From Saccopteryx bilineata (Eukaryota; Chordata; Mammalia; Chiroptera; Emballonuridae): a DNA stretch of 64,000 nt. The translations under genes and the position numbers were made by a program. The notes under the pieces are model-generated. The model ran no database searches and had not been told where the DNA came from. It saw only the letters and a list, made by a program, of their open reading frames with translations. Below, one piece after another: positions 45,467 through 55,166 of the stretch (within the stretch, counting starts at the first letter, position 1; every line of letters starts with the position of its first letter). The DNA is taken from contig NC_089490.1 of NCBI RefSeq assembly GCF_036850765.1, positions 132,460,522 through 132,524,521 on the forward strand. The letters are read 5' to 3'.

Positions 45467-46380
45467 TTAATTGACCTTAAATATTTGCTGGGTACACTTT
45501 AATAATACCTTGACTTTAAAGATTTTAAGAAATACCCGTAATTTGAAAGGTTTACAAAATATAGTAAATGCTTTTGCTACATATGCAGGAACATTGTCAG
45601 TTTTAATCACATCAAGAAGTCCAATAATAGAAAATGCATACAGACAATGAGCTATAACATGCTTAGCAGCCTCTCCTGTCCTGGCAGAGGCTACTATAAA
45701 TCCAGAATAAGTATCCTCTGTAACATGGACATAGAACTGTTTGCCAAATGAAGGTATATGAGTACAATCCATTTGCCAAAGTTGTCCTGGTAGGAGTCTT
45801 TGAGGGTTAATTTCAAACGAAGGGACAGATTGTAGTATAGGACACCTTGGAGAAGATTTAACTATCTGCCGTGCTGCTTCCCGAGAAAGTTGAAACTGTT
45901 TACACAGGGCTGCAGCATTTTGGTGATGAACAGTATGAGACTGAATTGCTTGATCTGTCATGGTTGCTCCAATAATTTTCTTTTGGGTAGCTTGATCAAC
46001 AAGGGCATTCCCTTGTGCCAAAGCTCCAGGGAGCATAGAGTGAGCTCGAATATATCTTATAAAACATGGAGCTCTATGTTGACGTACAAGTCTTTGAAGA
46101 AGGAGAAACTGCTGAAATAGTTCCTCATCAGTACTTGTCCCTAAGACAGCAGTCTCTATAGTGGAAACAACAATAAGTAAATATTTGCTGTCTGTATACA
46201 GATTAAAGGAGGAATATGGCAAATGCTGAAAAGCCATGATAATAGCATGTAATTCTAGTCTTTGAGCTAATTATTTTAGTATAAATTTGTCCATAGATTT
46301 TAAGCCTGCTATTCCTAAGCTAGACCCATCAGTAAAGACTATAGGTGCTTCAGGAATGGGCTCATTAACAATTGTCTTAA
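45467..46380 (-). pseudogene. Provirus 2 RNase H end and integrase, truncated
   Basis: RNase H is marked by FTDGSS (near 46330), an ELHA word near 46245 and YTDSKYL near 46190; a stop near 46270 separates the first two parts. Integrase follows in a 256-codon frame (45467-46237). It has a histidine pair in HTVHHQN near 45930, only one cysteine where a pair is expected (near 45845), the first acidic residue in WQMDCTHI (near 45770), and the second in KTDNVPAY (near 45600). The frame then leaves the family near 45545, so the glutamate of the DDE triad and the C-terminal domain are absent. It cannot be active. Confidence 0.88.
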
Positions 46381-46381
46381 G

Positions 46382-46789
46382 AGGCCCTGGCCGGTTGGCT
46401 CAGCAGTAGAGTGTCAGCCTGGTGTGCGGGGGACCGGGGTTCGATTCCCAGCCAGGGCACATAGGAGAAGCGCCCACTTGCTTCTCCACCCCCACCCCTC
46501 CTTCCTCTCTGTCTCTCTCTTCCCCTCCTGCAGCCAAGGCTCCATTGGAGCAAAGATGGGCCCGGCGCTGGGGATGGCTCCTTGGCCGCTGCCCCAGGCA
46601 CTATAGTGGCTCTGGTCGTGGCAGAGTGACACCCCGGAGGGGCAGATCATCGCCCCCTGGTGGGCAGAGCGTTGCCCCTGGTGGGCGTACCGGGTGGATC
46701 CCGGTTGGGCGCATGCGGGAGTCTGTCTGACTGTCTCTTCCCGTTTCCAGCTTCAGAAGAATACAAAAACAAAAAAAACCAAAAAACAA
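46382..46789 (+). mobile_element. SINE A, copy 9, inserted in provirus 2 pol
   Basis: Plus-strand copy with two core units and an A-rich tail. The target duplication AACAATTGTCTTA occurs at about 46367-46379 and 46791-46803. It splits the pol connection region from RNase H. Confidence 0.94.
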
Positions 46790-46803
46790 CAACAATTGTC
46801 TTA

Positions 46804-48060
46804 GGAAAGACAAATGTAGTAATTAATGAAATTGAACTATTTTATCAGGTGGGTAGTGAGAATCAATTTGGCCTGTAAAATTTGCAAAAGCAATTTGCCA
46901 TTTAGTGGAAGTTTCCCAGAGCCATTGTTGTTGATCCTTTGGGGAAAAAACAACAACAATAATTTGAGGCTCAAAACCTGTAAGCTTTAAGAGTTGCCTA
47001 CACCCCTTGATAATCAAGGAGGTGACAAGATCAAAATACAGAGATAAAACTTTTTTAGAAGTAACAGCCAAATGAATCTATTCAATAGGACCTGAAGCTT
47101 GCCACAATAGTCCCATTGGAGTGAAACTAGAGGGACAAATTAGTAAGGCAATTGATTCTTCAGGATTTATGCATTTTAAATAGTTTTAGTTGTGCTTGCT
47201 GCAAGGTTTTTTCTACAAGCTTTAAAGCTTGCTGTCCCGCAGCTGTAAGTAGCCGAGGAGAAGCTGGTTCAGCCGAGCCTCTAAGACTTTGTGGCTTCAG
47301 TTCCCCAGTAGTTAATTTCAAAGGTCTAAGCCAATTAATATCTCTTAATAATTTCTGGAAATCATTTAAAGTTTGCAAATGATCTGTCCTGACTTCTATT
47401 TTCTGTGGGCAAATTTGTTGTCCCTCAATAATTTGTCCTAAATAAGAAAAAGGTAAAGATTGCTGTACCTTTTCAGGAGCTATATAAAGTCCTAATTTTT
47501 TCAGAGAATATTTTAGTTGTTGCAAAATGGTCAACACAGTGTCTTTCTGGATGAGCAATAAGAATATCATCCATATAATGAATTATGTATGCCTTAGGGT
47601 GCTGGCTTTTCGTACTGGAGAGATAGCTTGAGCAACATATTTTTGGCACAAGGTAGGACTGTTAGCCATACCTTGAGGCAGAACTCTCCACTGGTATCAC
47701 TCCATTGGAGCCTGGAAATTAAGTGAAGGAACACTGAATGCAAAACGCTTGCAATCCTGAGGGCTTAAAGGAAAAGTAAAAAAGCAATCCTTCAAGTCAA
47801 CAACTACAAGGTGATAATTCCATGGAATGGCAGTAGGAGAAGGAAGTCCTAGCTGGAGAGGACCCATAATTTCCATAGTTTTATTTATTGCTCTCAAATC
47901 TTGTAATAGCCTCCAGTTTCCTGATTTCTTTTTAATGACAAATATAGGTGTATTCCATGGGCTATTAGATGGTTCAATGTGCCCAAGCTGTAGCTGTTCT
48001 TGTACCAATTGAGCAGCTGCCTTAAGTTTCTCCTGAGAAAGGGGCCATTGGTCTACCCAT
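46804..48060 (-). pseudogene. Provirus 2 reverse transcriptase and connection domain, broken
   Basis: The piece 47697-48008 has the RT N-terminal palm and fingers ([32 protein letters not shown] with the first catalytic aspartate). The catalytic YMDD is intact at 47566-47577. The piece 47160-47570 has the thumb (LGLYIAPEKVQ, FSYLGQ, INWLRP). The piece 46823-47071 belongs to the connection. Frame changes near 47640, 47575 and 47130 and the SINE break it. Intact RT copies viral RNA to DNA. Confidence 0.92.
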
Positions 48061-48121
48061 ACAGGATTATCTGATTTTCAAGTAATTGGGTCTGCACAAT
48101 GCATTATTGGGGTAGCAGGAG

Positions 48122-48626
48122 CTACCAAGGCCCCTGTGCTAAATTTTGATATCCTAATCCATGCCTTCTGGTATTGGGTGCCACTTCTATGGAGGTGAGA
48201 ATTCCTCGCTGTTCTTTCCCTAGTCCCTTAGTGGGCAAAAATCCCTGATCAAGCATCTGAGTACTGACTAAACCATTAGGACTGACAAGCAATGCTCCCA
48301 TATTTTTCAAAACATCTCTACCCCACAAATTAACTGGCCATCCAGGGAGCACAGAAGGCTGAAAAAAATCCAGAATGACCTTCTTTATCTTCCCATTGTA
48401 AAAAACTAGAACTTTGTTGAGGGGATTTACTCTGCCTTATACCCTGTAATTCTGTGGCTGCTGCATGAGTGGGCCAGGAAGGAGGCCAATGTAGCTTAGC
48501 AATAACAGATACATCAGCTCCAGTATCTAAAAGCCCTTTAAATTTACGCCCTTGTATTTTTAGTTCCATTTCAGGGCATTCCTGACTTATTTTTTTAAAT
48601 CCAATTGGCAAAATCAGAGGAGCCAA
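48122..48626 (-). pseudogene. Provirus 2 protease with G-patch-like tail, frameshifted
   Basis: The aspartic protease active-site DTGAD is at 48513-48527 on the minus strand, inside LLDTGADVSVIAK. A frameshift between about 48340 and 48430 leads to 48122-48352, which has the substrate-flap and C-terminal parts (WGRDVLKNMGALL) followed by GLGKEQRGIL and GLGYQNL, a G-patch-like segment known from betaretroviral proteases. Confidence 0.88.
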
Positions 48627-48679
48627 ATCATCAATTTTCTTGGGGCCCCTTTTGCAGGATGTGGCCTGAGAAGCAGAAT

Positions 48680-48830
48680 TAGCATCCTTATACTATTATT
48701 TTATTTTATTTTATTTTATTTTTTTATACTATTCTTCTAACTGCCTGAATTAGTCATGAGATAAATTCTTGAAATGACTTATTAGGGCCCTGCTTAATTT
48801 TGCTCAATCCCTTTGTTTTGCCTAACTGAG
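48680..48830 (-). pseudogene. Provirus 2 gag capsid fragment with major homology region
   Basis: The minus strand reads QGPNKSFQEFIS, then a stop, then LIQAVRR near 48735-48800. This is the capsid major homology region. No zinc knuckles are seen downstream, so nucleocapsid is deleted. A (TTTTA)n microsatellite at 48690-48730 lies beside it. Confidence 0.65.
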
Positions 48831-49486
48831 TACAACCTTACATATAAACAAGACAATTTACGCACAAAAAAACACAAGTATAACATATAACTTTGATCAA
48901 TCCTAATACTTAAATTGCTATTTGGCTCCTAACTCTGAACACACCTCACAATGTAGTAACCAAATCAGTAAGTCTTAAGGATCTACATTCTATTCTATTT
49001 AAATTTAAATGAGCACTCCTTACAAGTTCTAAAAACATTTTATTTTTTCTAAATATTAGAGCCAGCATTTCCAATTTTTGCATACAAAAAAAAAGAGAGA
49101 ACTGAATTCAGGCCTTAAAAACAGACACATTTTTACATTAACAAAGACTAAACAGAAACAAGAATTAGATGAACCAGACAAACCAGAGAGAAACCTTGGA
49201 TTTCAGAGCACATCCAGATTAGAAAGATGCCTGCCTGATATTAGTCAGGGCATTTTCTGACAGAAGGACTGAAGGATGGGACTAAACAAAATCTCCCTGA
49301 GAAAATTTGCTCTTGGCAGCTGCTGGGATATTTTCTATAGTCAGATCCAACACAGGTCCCCTGCCTCAATTTCCAGGCAAAGAATAAGAAAGAAACAAAA
49401 TGATAGTTCAGAAGATCATAGTTAAAACTTTAAAGAAAATCAGATCATGACAGGAAAAGCTGTAACTTTCCTAATACCTGAGTCTC
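48831..49486 (-). other. Non-coding-looking stretch inside provirus 2 gag
   Basis: About 650 bases between the capsid N-terminal part and the major homology region have no gag-like frame. I do not recognise a repeat. It may be an old insertion or a rearranged viral segment. Confidence 0.5.
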
Positions 49487-50029
49487 CTATTCATTCTCAA
49501 GAAAGTCCAACTTCCACAGCAAATAATCACCCCTGGAGAGACAAGCACAAGCAATCGCCTTCCAGTCATTTGCACTAATAATATCTGGTAAACCAAGTGA
49601 AAAGGGGGCAGTAGGCCCATACTGAACAAAAGCAAGTTTAAGCTCTTTCAGAGATCTAAAAGATACAGGTTCATGTTCTCGCACTAGTCTCCCTGTATCA
49701 TCCTGTCTTTCTACAACAGGAAAACAGACAAAGCCATCTACTGTTTCCCCTATGTTTCGAGCCTGGTCTATAGATTGTTGGAGAGGGGATTTCCCAGATT
49801 TTGAGCTATAGAATCTGGAATCAGCCCAATAAGGAAACAGAGGATCAGAGAGTTGAATGTAGGAAGGAGCTGAGGGCAGTGTTGGCACCGTGGCTAAGGC
49901 AGCCATAGCCGCAGATTTTTTATCCCCCCTGTCATCCTCAGGCTCCAAGTTATCCCCATATTCACATCCCTCTGTTTCCAGCTCACCCTGATACTCTTCA
50001 GACAATGATTTGTCTTCATATGGAAACAT
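49487..50029 (-). pseudogene. Provirus 2 gag, middle part (capsid N-terminal domain)
   Basis: A 180-codon frame. The first third is acidic (GDNLEPEDDRGDKK), then a proline-containing linker, then capsid N-terminal words FPVVERQ, SFRSLKELKLAF, YGPTAPFSLGL, NDWKAI and GDYLLWK. It ends with a stop after LDFLENE. Only about 155 bases separate its start from the primer site, so matrix appears to be deleted. Gag builds the virus particle; this piece cannot. Confidence 0.88.
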
Positions 50030-50184
50030 TTCTACAAAAAGGTCCCTTATTTTTTACCCTATCTGTCCCATATTCTTTTACTCCCAACTACACTTTTCTC
50101 CAAAAACTTTCTTTACTCACTGTGCGCACTTCACTTTGGGGAGTTCCGTCACCTTCCTTCAGTTTTAGTTTCCTCATACTCAAG

Positions 50185-50202
50185 TCGTCTGTTCAGGTGC
50201 CA
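50185..50202 (-). promoter_or_regulatory. Primer binding site of provirus 2 (Lys-tRNA-like)
   Basis: The minus strand reads TGGCACCTGAACAGACGA two bases after the LTR. It is close to a site complementary to the 3' end of tRNA-Lys3, the primer of several betaretroviruses, with a few changes. Confidence 0.8.
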
Positions 50203-50204
50203 CT

Positions 50205-50632
50205 TGCCGCGGACCAGCGCGGCTCCTAATAACGGTGTGGAATTAAGGAAACACACTTGTCAGAAAAAGATGGGACCGGGAGGACTCTTCAAAATGCTGA
50301 TGGCAGTATCAGAGTGCCCCATAGCCCCAGTTTGCTTTATTATATAGCCATATGCAAATCAAGAAAGTCCTTGATACAAAGTTACACATCCAAGGCTAAG
50401 ACAGGAACTCTCCCAAGGCAAAAACAGGATACATTAGTGAAATCTACCAACATCTGAAAACAAACAGAGTCAGAGGAAGGGGATGTAAATTGCTTCCAGC
50501 AACCTAAGGAAGCAAGTGAAGTGGGTGCAAATACTCAGCATCACAGCCAATATGGAGATGAAGGGGGGAGAACTTAGCCTTTTGCTAAGCCTCAAATCTA
50601 CAATGGCTTTCTTCCATTTATGGTCCACAACA
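50205..50632 (-). mobile_element. 5' LTR of provirus 2
   Basis: 428 bp, TGTTGTGGACC to CCGCGGCA on the minus strand. It differs from the 3' LTR at the two ends but is unchanged over about 170 central bases. Confidence 0.95.
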
Positions 50633-50638
50633 ACACAG

Positions 50639-51275
50639 ACTGTCAGGTAGAGGGAGATTCATGGAGGTGTGTAAGTACAATACTTGCCACACCATCCTTT
50701 TCTCTGCCAAGGAAGTTTACCATCAAGGGAATATATGGATGATACTGAGGACAACTGTGTCAAGAGCTGAGATCCTAACCAAGTGATTTCTGAGATGCAG
50801 CTAGAATCTATGGAGTCAGGCATAAATAGCTACAACACTTTAGAAATCAATTTCCCATTTTTCTTAAGATAAAAGTGATAAGATTATAATCTAGTGAAGA
50901 GACACTTGGACTTTGGAAATAATCCTATAATTAATCTGAGAGTAGTGAAATCAATGGTGTGTTCCATCTCTCTCTGCTTCTACCATCCCAGTTTTTCTCT
51001 GGTGAGCTGCCCCTTCTCTAGTGTAGTAGACACAATGCTCTGTGCTAATCAGACTGTTTCCTGGCATCCTGGGAACACAGAAAACCTGTATTTCCCAGCC
51101 ACTTGCAGGTAGGTGGGTTATGAAATGCATTCTTGCCAATGGAATGAAAGTAAAAATGATGAACCTGTTTCTAAGCCTGAGCTACTTTTCTCTCTTCCTC
51201 TTCAGCCAACACTGAAGGCACGCATTAAGGATAGTGGTGTCAGAGAGTGGGAGAAGCCAGGCTCACTGCTTTACC
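50639..51275. other. Mostly unassigned sequence
   Basis: CCCAGCCACTTGCAGGTAGG followed by TTGCCAATGGAATGAAAG near 51097-51148 recalls an old MER-type DNA element. Edges cannot be set. Confidence 0.4.
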
Positions 51276-51283
51276 ACTTAGAG

Positions 51284-51614
51284 CAGGGGTCCCCAAACTA
51301 CGGCCCGCGGGCCGCATGCGGCCCCCTGAGGCCATTTATCCGGCCCCCGCCACACTTCTGGAAGGGGCACCTCTTTCATTGGTGGTCAGTGAGAGGAGCA
51401 TAGTTCCCATTGAAATACTGGTCAGTTTGTTGATTTAAATTTACTTGTTCTTTATTCTAAATATTGTATTTGTTCCCGTTTTGTTTTTTTACTTTAAAAT
51501 AAGATATGTGCAGTGTGCATAGGGATTTGTTCATAGTTTTTTTTATAGTCCAGCCCTCCAACGATCTGAGGGACAGTGAACTGACCCCCTGTGTAAAAAG
51601 TTTGGGGACCCCTG
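51284..51614 (+). mobile_element. hAT-C non-autonomous element
   Basis: 331 bp with ends CAGGGGTCCCCAAACTACGG and AAGTTTGGGGACCCCTG. The perfect 8-bp duplication ACTTAGAG is at 51276-51283 and 51615-51622. The 5' part is a GC-rich palindrome (GGCCCGCGGGCC). Most of it is copied again at 52610-52915. Confidence 0.94.
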
Positions 51615-51837
51615 ACTTAGAGGAAATACCCAGGAGATCCCTCTGACCTTGAACAGCCATGCTGGAATTTGCTGGAAAAAACTGTTGTTGATTTAGCCAC
51701 TTAGAAATGTCCTGCATTCCAAAAAGCTTGCCATCTGCTTTGGGGGATGAAACATGCACCTTAAAAAGAAAGTGACAATAACAGCAAGCCCTGCCATAGT
51801 GCTTATGAGGAGCCTGGTGTTGTTGGGAGCACCTCAC

Positions 51838-51965
51838 ATACAATAACTTATTTAATCCTCGCAGTGGAAAATACTGATTAGCTCCAGTGTTTGGATGAGG
51901 AAACTGGGACAAGAATACTTAAGACACTTGCTCAAGAACACACAACTAGCAGTGTGAGAGTCCTC
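51838..51965 (+). repeat. MIR remnant
   Basis: TAACTTATTTAATCCTCGCAG, GGATGAGGAAACTGGGAC and CACACAACTAGCAGTG follow MIR order. Confidence 0.75.
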
Positions 51966-52107
51966 AGCTGACATTCATGCAGCACCTATTTGTGCAAGAA
52001 ACTCTGCTAACTGCTATGGGGAAATACATAAAACATGTCTCTGTTTTTAAAGAGCTGATAATCTCACAAGGTCAAATCCAGAAACTTCTACTGAGTACTG
52101 AGTATTA
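51966..52107. other. Unassigned sequence
   Basis: Nothing recognised; it leads to the L1 copy C target duplication. Confidence 0.4.
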
Positions 52108-52609
52108 AAAACTGACTATTGAAGAGGCGGCAAGATGGTGATGGAGTAGGCGGACATACCAACTTCCACTTCCTAGAACCAAAGTGGATTACAACCTAAT
52201 TTTAAGAACCATCATCTGGTAAAATCAACTTTGGACTAAACTAAGAGGACTCTTCAACCAAGGAACACTGAAGTAGCCACACTGAGACTGGTAGAAAAAG
52301 CGGAAATGCAGAAATGGCTGCCCAGCTCCCAGGAGTGAACGACAGCCTGGAAAGACTCACATGATGGGAAGTGAGTTTAGCAGAGAGGGGAGGGTCTTCA
52401 GCCCCAGGAACAAAGCCCCAGCCTGAAGCCCCAGAGACTAGAAGAGGCGTATTGACAGTAGTTAGCTGCGAAACAAGTCAGGATACTGTTTGAGAGAAAG
52501 AGACAGATTTCTCAGACTCAGGATTTTCTTAAAGGGACCGTGCAGAAAACCTCTTTCACAACCATTCACCCAGGGCTCCAGGGGACGGAGAGAGGAGAGG
52601 ACCAGAGTA

Positions 52610-52969
52610 GCATGCGGCCCCCTGAGGCCATTTATCCGGCCCCCGCCACACTTCTGGAAGGGGCACCTCTTTCATTGGTGGTCAGTGAGAGGAGCATAGT
52701 TCCCATTGAAATACTGGTCAGTTTGTTGATTTAAATTTACTTGTTCTTTATTCTAAATATTGTATTTGTTCCCGTTTTGTTTTTTTACTTTAAAATAAGA
52801 TATGTGCAGTGTGCAGTGTGCATAGGGATTTGTTCATAGTTTTTTATAGTCCGGCCCTCCAACGATCTGAAGGACAGTGAACTGACCCCCTGTGTAAAAA
52901 GTTTGGGGACCCCTGACTTAGAGGAAATACCCAGGAGATCCCTCTGACCTTGAACAGCCATGCTGGAAT
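52610..52969 (+). repeat. Duplicated copy of 51314-51668 inside the L1 5'UTR
   Basis: This segment repeats most of hAT-C plus 54 bases of the unique DNA to its right, ending TGCTGGAAT. It has only a few substitutions, a short T-run change, and one extra GTGCAGT unit. Because unique flank is included, it is not a transposon insertion. No target duplication and no A tail are seen. Confidence 0.95.
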
Positions 52970-53259
52970 CTAGGAGGCACAGGCAGAAACACTTTGAGGG
53001 ACAGCCACCCTAATTCCTGGGCTGAGTTACCCTCCAAATGTGAAGTGAATATTTCCCCGGGAACCAGCAATACCAGCAAGGGGAAGCAGGACACCAGCCA
53101 AACAAGCTCTCCCTTGGCACTCAGAGCAGAGTCAGTTAGAAGAAGGGAGCCATCAGGGATACAGTATTGAGTGGTAAGGTCTGAGATGCAGTGCCTCCAC
53201 TCACACTGCTGAGGGCTCACTGGACAGTGGGCGGCGGCAGGACACTGAAGCACGGTCCC

Positions 53260-53700
53260 CTCAGCAGGGATAGAAGCCAGGCTGGCCACGATTGAGGCCT
53301 GGTGTAAGCTCAGTCTCGCCCAGCAGGGGCGGAAGGGGTGCACGAAAGTGGTCCAGCCAGCTGCAGGCATCTACAATTCTGCCTACAGGGGAAAGGTGAA
53401 AGCCTGGGGTCTGAAGAGACCTGTGGCTGAGCGCTAGCACATAGCCCTGCCCGGCCTGTGGAGCCCAGGGCTTGCGGCACAACTCGTGAACACACTCTGT
53501 CCATAGGGGCAGGGCAAAAGCCCGAGAATAGGCTGAGACCTGCAGCTGAGCAAAGGTGTTCAGTCTGGCCTGTGGTGCCAAGGCTTGCGGCCCTGGTAGC
53601 AGTGTGCAGCCCCACCTGCAGTGGCAGGGTGAAGGTTAAGGCTTGTGGATCTAGCACATGAACACAGCCCCTCCCATGAAGGAGAGGCCAAAACCACAGC
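53260..53700 (+). promoter_or_regulatory. Monomer-like tandem units in the L1 5'UTR
   Basis: GC-rich units of about 118 bases repeat imperfectly. GAGACCTGTGGCTGAGC (53418) returns as GAGACCTGCAGCTGAGC (53536), and GGCCTGTGGAGCCCAGGGCTTG (53453) as GGCCTGTGGTGCCAAGGCTTG (53568). A third partial unit starts near 53612. Mouse L1 promoters have tandem monomers; here a similar build is inferred. Confidence 0.6.
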
Positions 53701-53920
53701 AACAGCCGCAGCCAGCCAGCACTGGCAATTCCCACACCCAAACGCCGGAATGCCCAGGCAGTGGCAGAGGGGGTGGTGGGCCTGCAGACAGAACACACAT
53801 AGGGAACACAGAGGCCACAACCATTGGACTACAGTGGCCACACCATTCTTATACACAGACAAAATGGGAAGGCAGAGAAATGTAACCCAATTGAATTAAG
53901 AGAAATCCCCAGAAAAGGAC

Positions 53921-54771
53921 TTGAATGAGTCAGATATAACGAAATTACCAGATTCAGAGTTTAAAATAATGATTGTTAAAATGCTCAAAGATCTTAAAAC
54001 AACAATATATGATCATAACAAACAACTAAATAAAGAGATAGCAAGTATAAAAAAGGACATTGAAATAAAAAAAAAGAATCAGTCAGAAATGACAAATACA
54101 ATATCAGAAATGAAGACCACAATGGAAAAACTAAAAGCAGGATGGATGAAGCTGAGGATTGAGTCAGTGAGTTAGAGGACAAGATAAACGAAGGCACGGA
54201 AGCAAAGCAGCAAAAAGAAAAAATGTTCAAAAAGTCTGAGAAAAATCTAAGAGAGCTCTGTGACAACATGAAGAGAAATAACATCCACATCATAAGGGTT
54301 CCTGAAGAAGAGAAAGAACAAAGGATAGAGACATTGTTCAATCAAATCATAGCTGAAAACTTCCCTAAATTGATGCAGGAAAACATCACACAAGTTCAAG
54401 AAGCACAGAGAATTCCATTAAAGAGAAACCCAAAGAAATCTACACCAAGACACATCATAATTAAAATACCAAAGCTAAGTGCTAAAGAGAAAATATTAAA
54501 AGCTGCTAGAGAAAAAAAGGCTATCACCTACAAAGGAGCCCCCATAAGGATGACATCTGACTTCTCAACAGAAACACTTGAGGCCAGAAAGAAATGGCAA
54601 GAAATGTTCAAAGTAATGCAGAACAAGAGCCTACAACCAAGACTACTTTATCCAGCAAGGCTATCATTTAAAATTGAAGGAGAAATAAAAAGCTTCCCAG
54701 ATAAAAAAAAAAACTCAAGGAATTCACTACAACCAAACCAGTGCTACAAGAAATGTTAAGGGGCCAGTTGT
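53921..54771 (+). pseudogene. L1 ORF1 remnant in copy C
   Basis: Starts with ATG at 53921. Coiled coil (KQLNKEIASIKKDIEIKKK) spans roughly residues 20-75. A frameshift near 54140-54170 moves to another frame with NNIHIIRVPEEEK, TPRHIIIKIPKLS and LQPRLLYPARLSF. A second shift in the A run near 54705 changes the C-terminal end. Otherwise the domains are complete. Confidence 0.92.
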
Positions 54772-54833
54772 AAACAGATCAAAGGGGGAAAATAATATAG
54801 CAAAAGAGGAAACAGTTTTAAAGAATAAAATGG

Positions 54834-55163
54834 TGCCTGACCAGGCGGTGGCGCAGTGGATAGAGCATTGAACTGGGATACGGAGGACCCAGGTTTAAGA
54901 CCTCGAGATCGCCAGCTTGAGCGTGGGCTCATCTGGCTTGAGCAAAAAGCTCACCAGCTTGGACCCAAGGACACTGGCTCGAGCGAGGGGTTACTCAGTC
55001 TGCTGAAGGCCCATGGTCAAGGCACATATGAGAAAGCAATCAATGAACAACTAAGGTGTTGCAAGGAAAAACTGATGATTGATGCTTCTCATCTCTCTCC
55101 ATTCCTGTCTGTCTATCCCTATCTATCCCTCTCTCAGACTCTCTTGCTGTCCTTGTAAAAAAA
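54834..55163 (+). mobile_element. SINE B, copy 5, in the L1 ORF1-ORF2 spacer
   Basis: Well-preserved SINE B. It sits directly before the ORF2 ATG at 55167. The flanks AATAAAATGG and AATAATGG suggest a short target duplication that includes the ATGG of the start. Confidence 0.9.
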
Positions 55164-55166
55164 ATA

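Larger units (their letters stand above)
43556..50632 (-). mobile_element. Betaretrovirus-like provirus 2, complete ends
   Basis: Two direct LTRs (43556-43982 and 50205-50632), a perfect 6-bp target duplication ACACAG (43550-43555 and 50633-50638), a primer binding site next to the 5' LTR and a purine tract next to the 3' LTR define a complete insertion on the minus strand. Order by transcription: 5' LTR, PBS, gag parts, protease, reverse transcriptase, RNase H, integrase, env remnant, 3' LTR. The 6-bp duplication and motif style fit class II (ERVK-like). Gag, integrase and env have large deletions and pol is interrupted by a SINE, so the provirus is dead. LTRs differ at roughly 25-30 positions by eye. 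Confidence 0.95.

Noticed and set aside
45467..46237. 256-codon integrase frame as a domesticated gene
   Set aside because: It is truncated before the last catalytic residue, lacks a second zinc-binding cysteine, and is flanked by stops and deletions. It is ordinary proviral decay.
53310..53899. Long overlapping frames on both strands
   Set aside because: They lie in the GC-rich tandem part of the L1 copy C 5'UTR; shadows of repeats.
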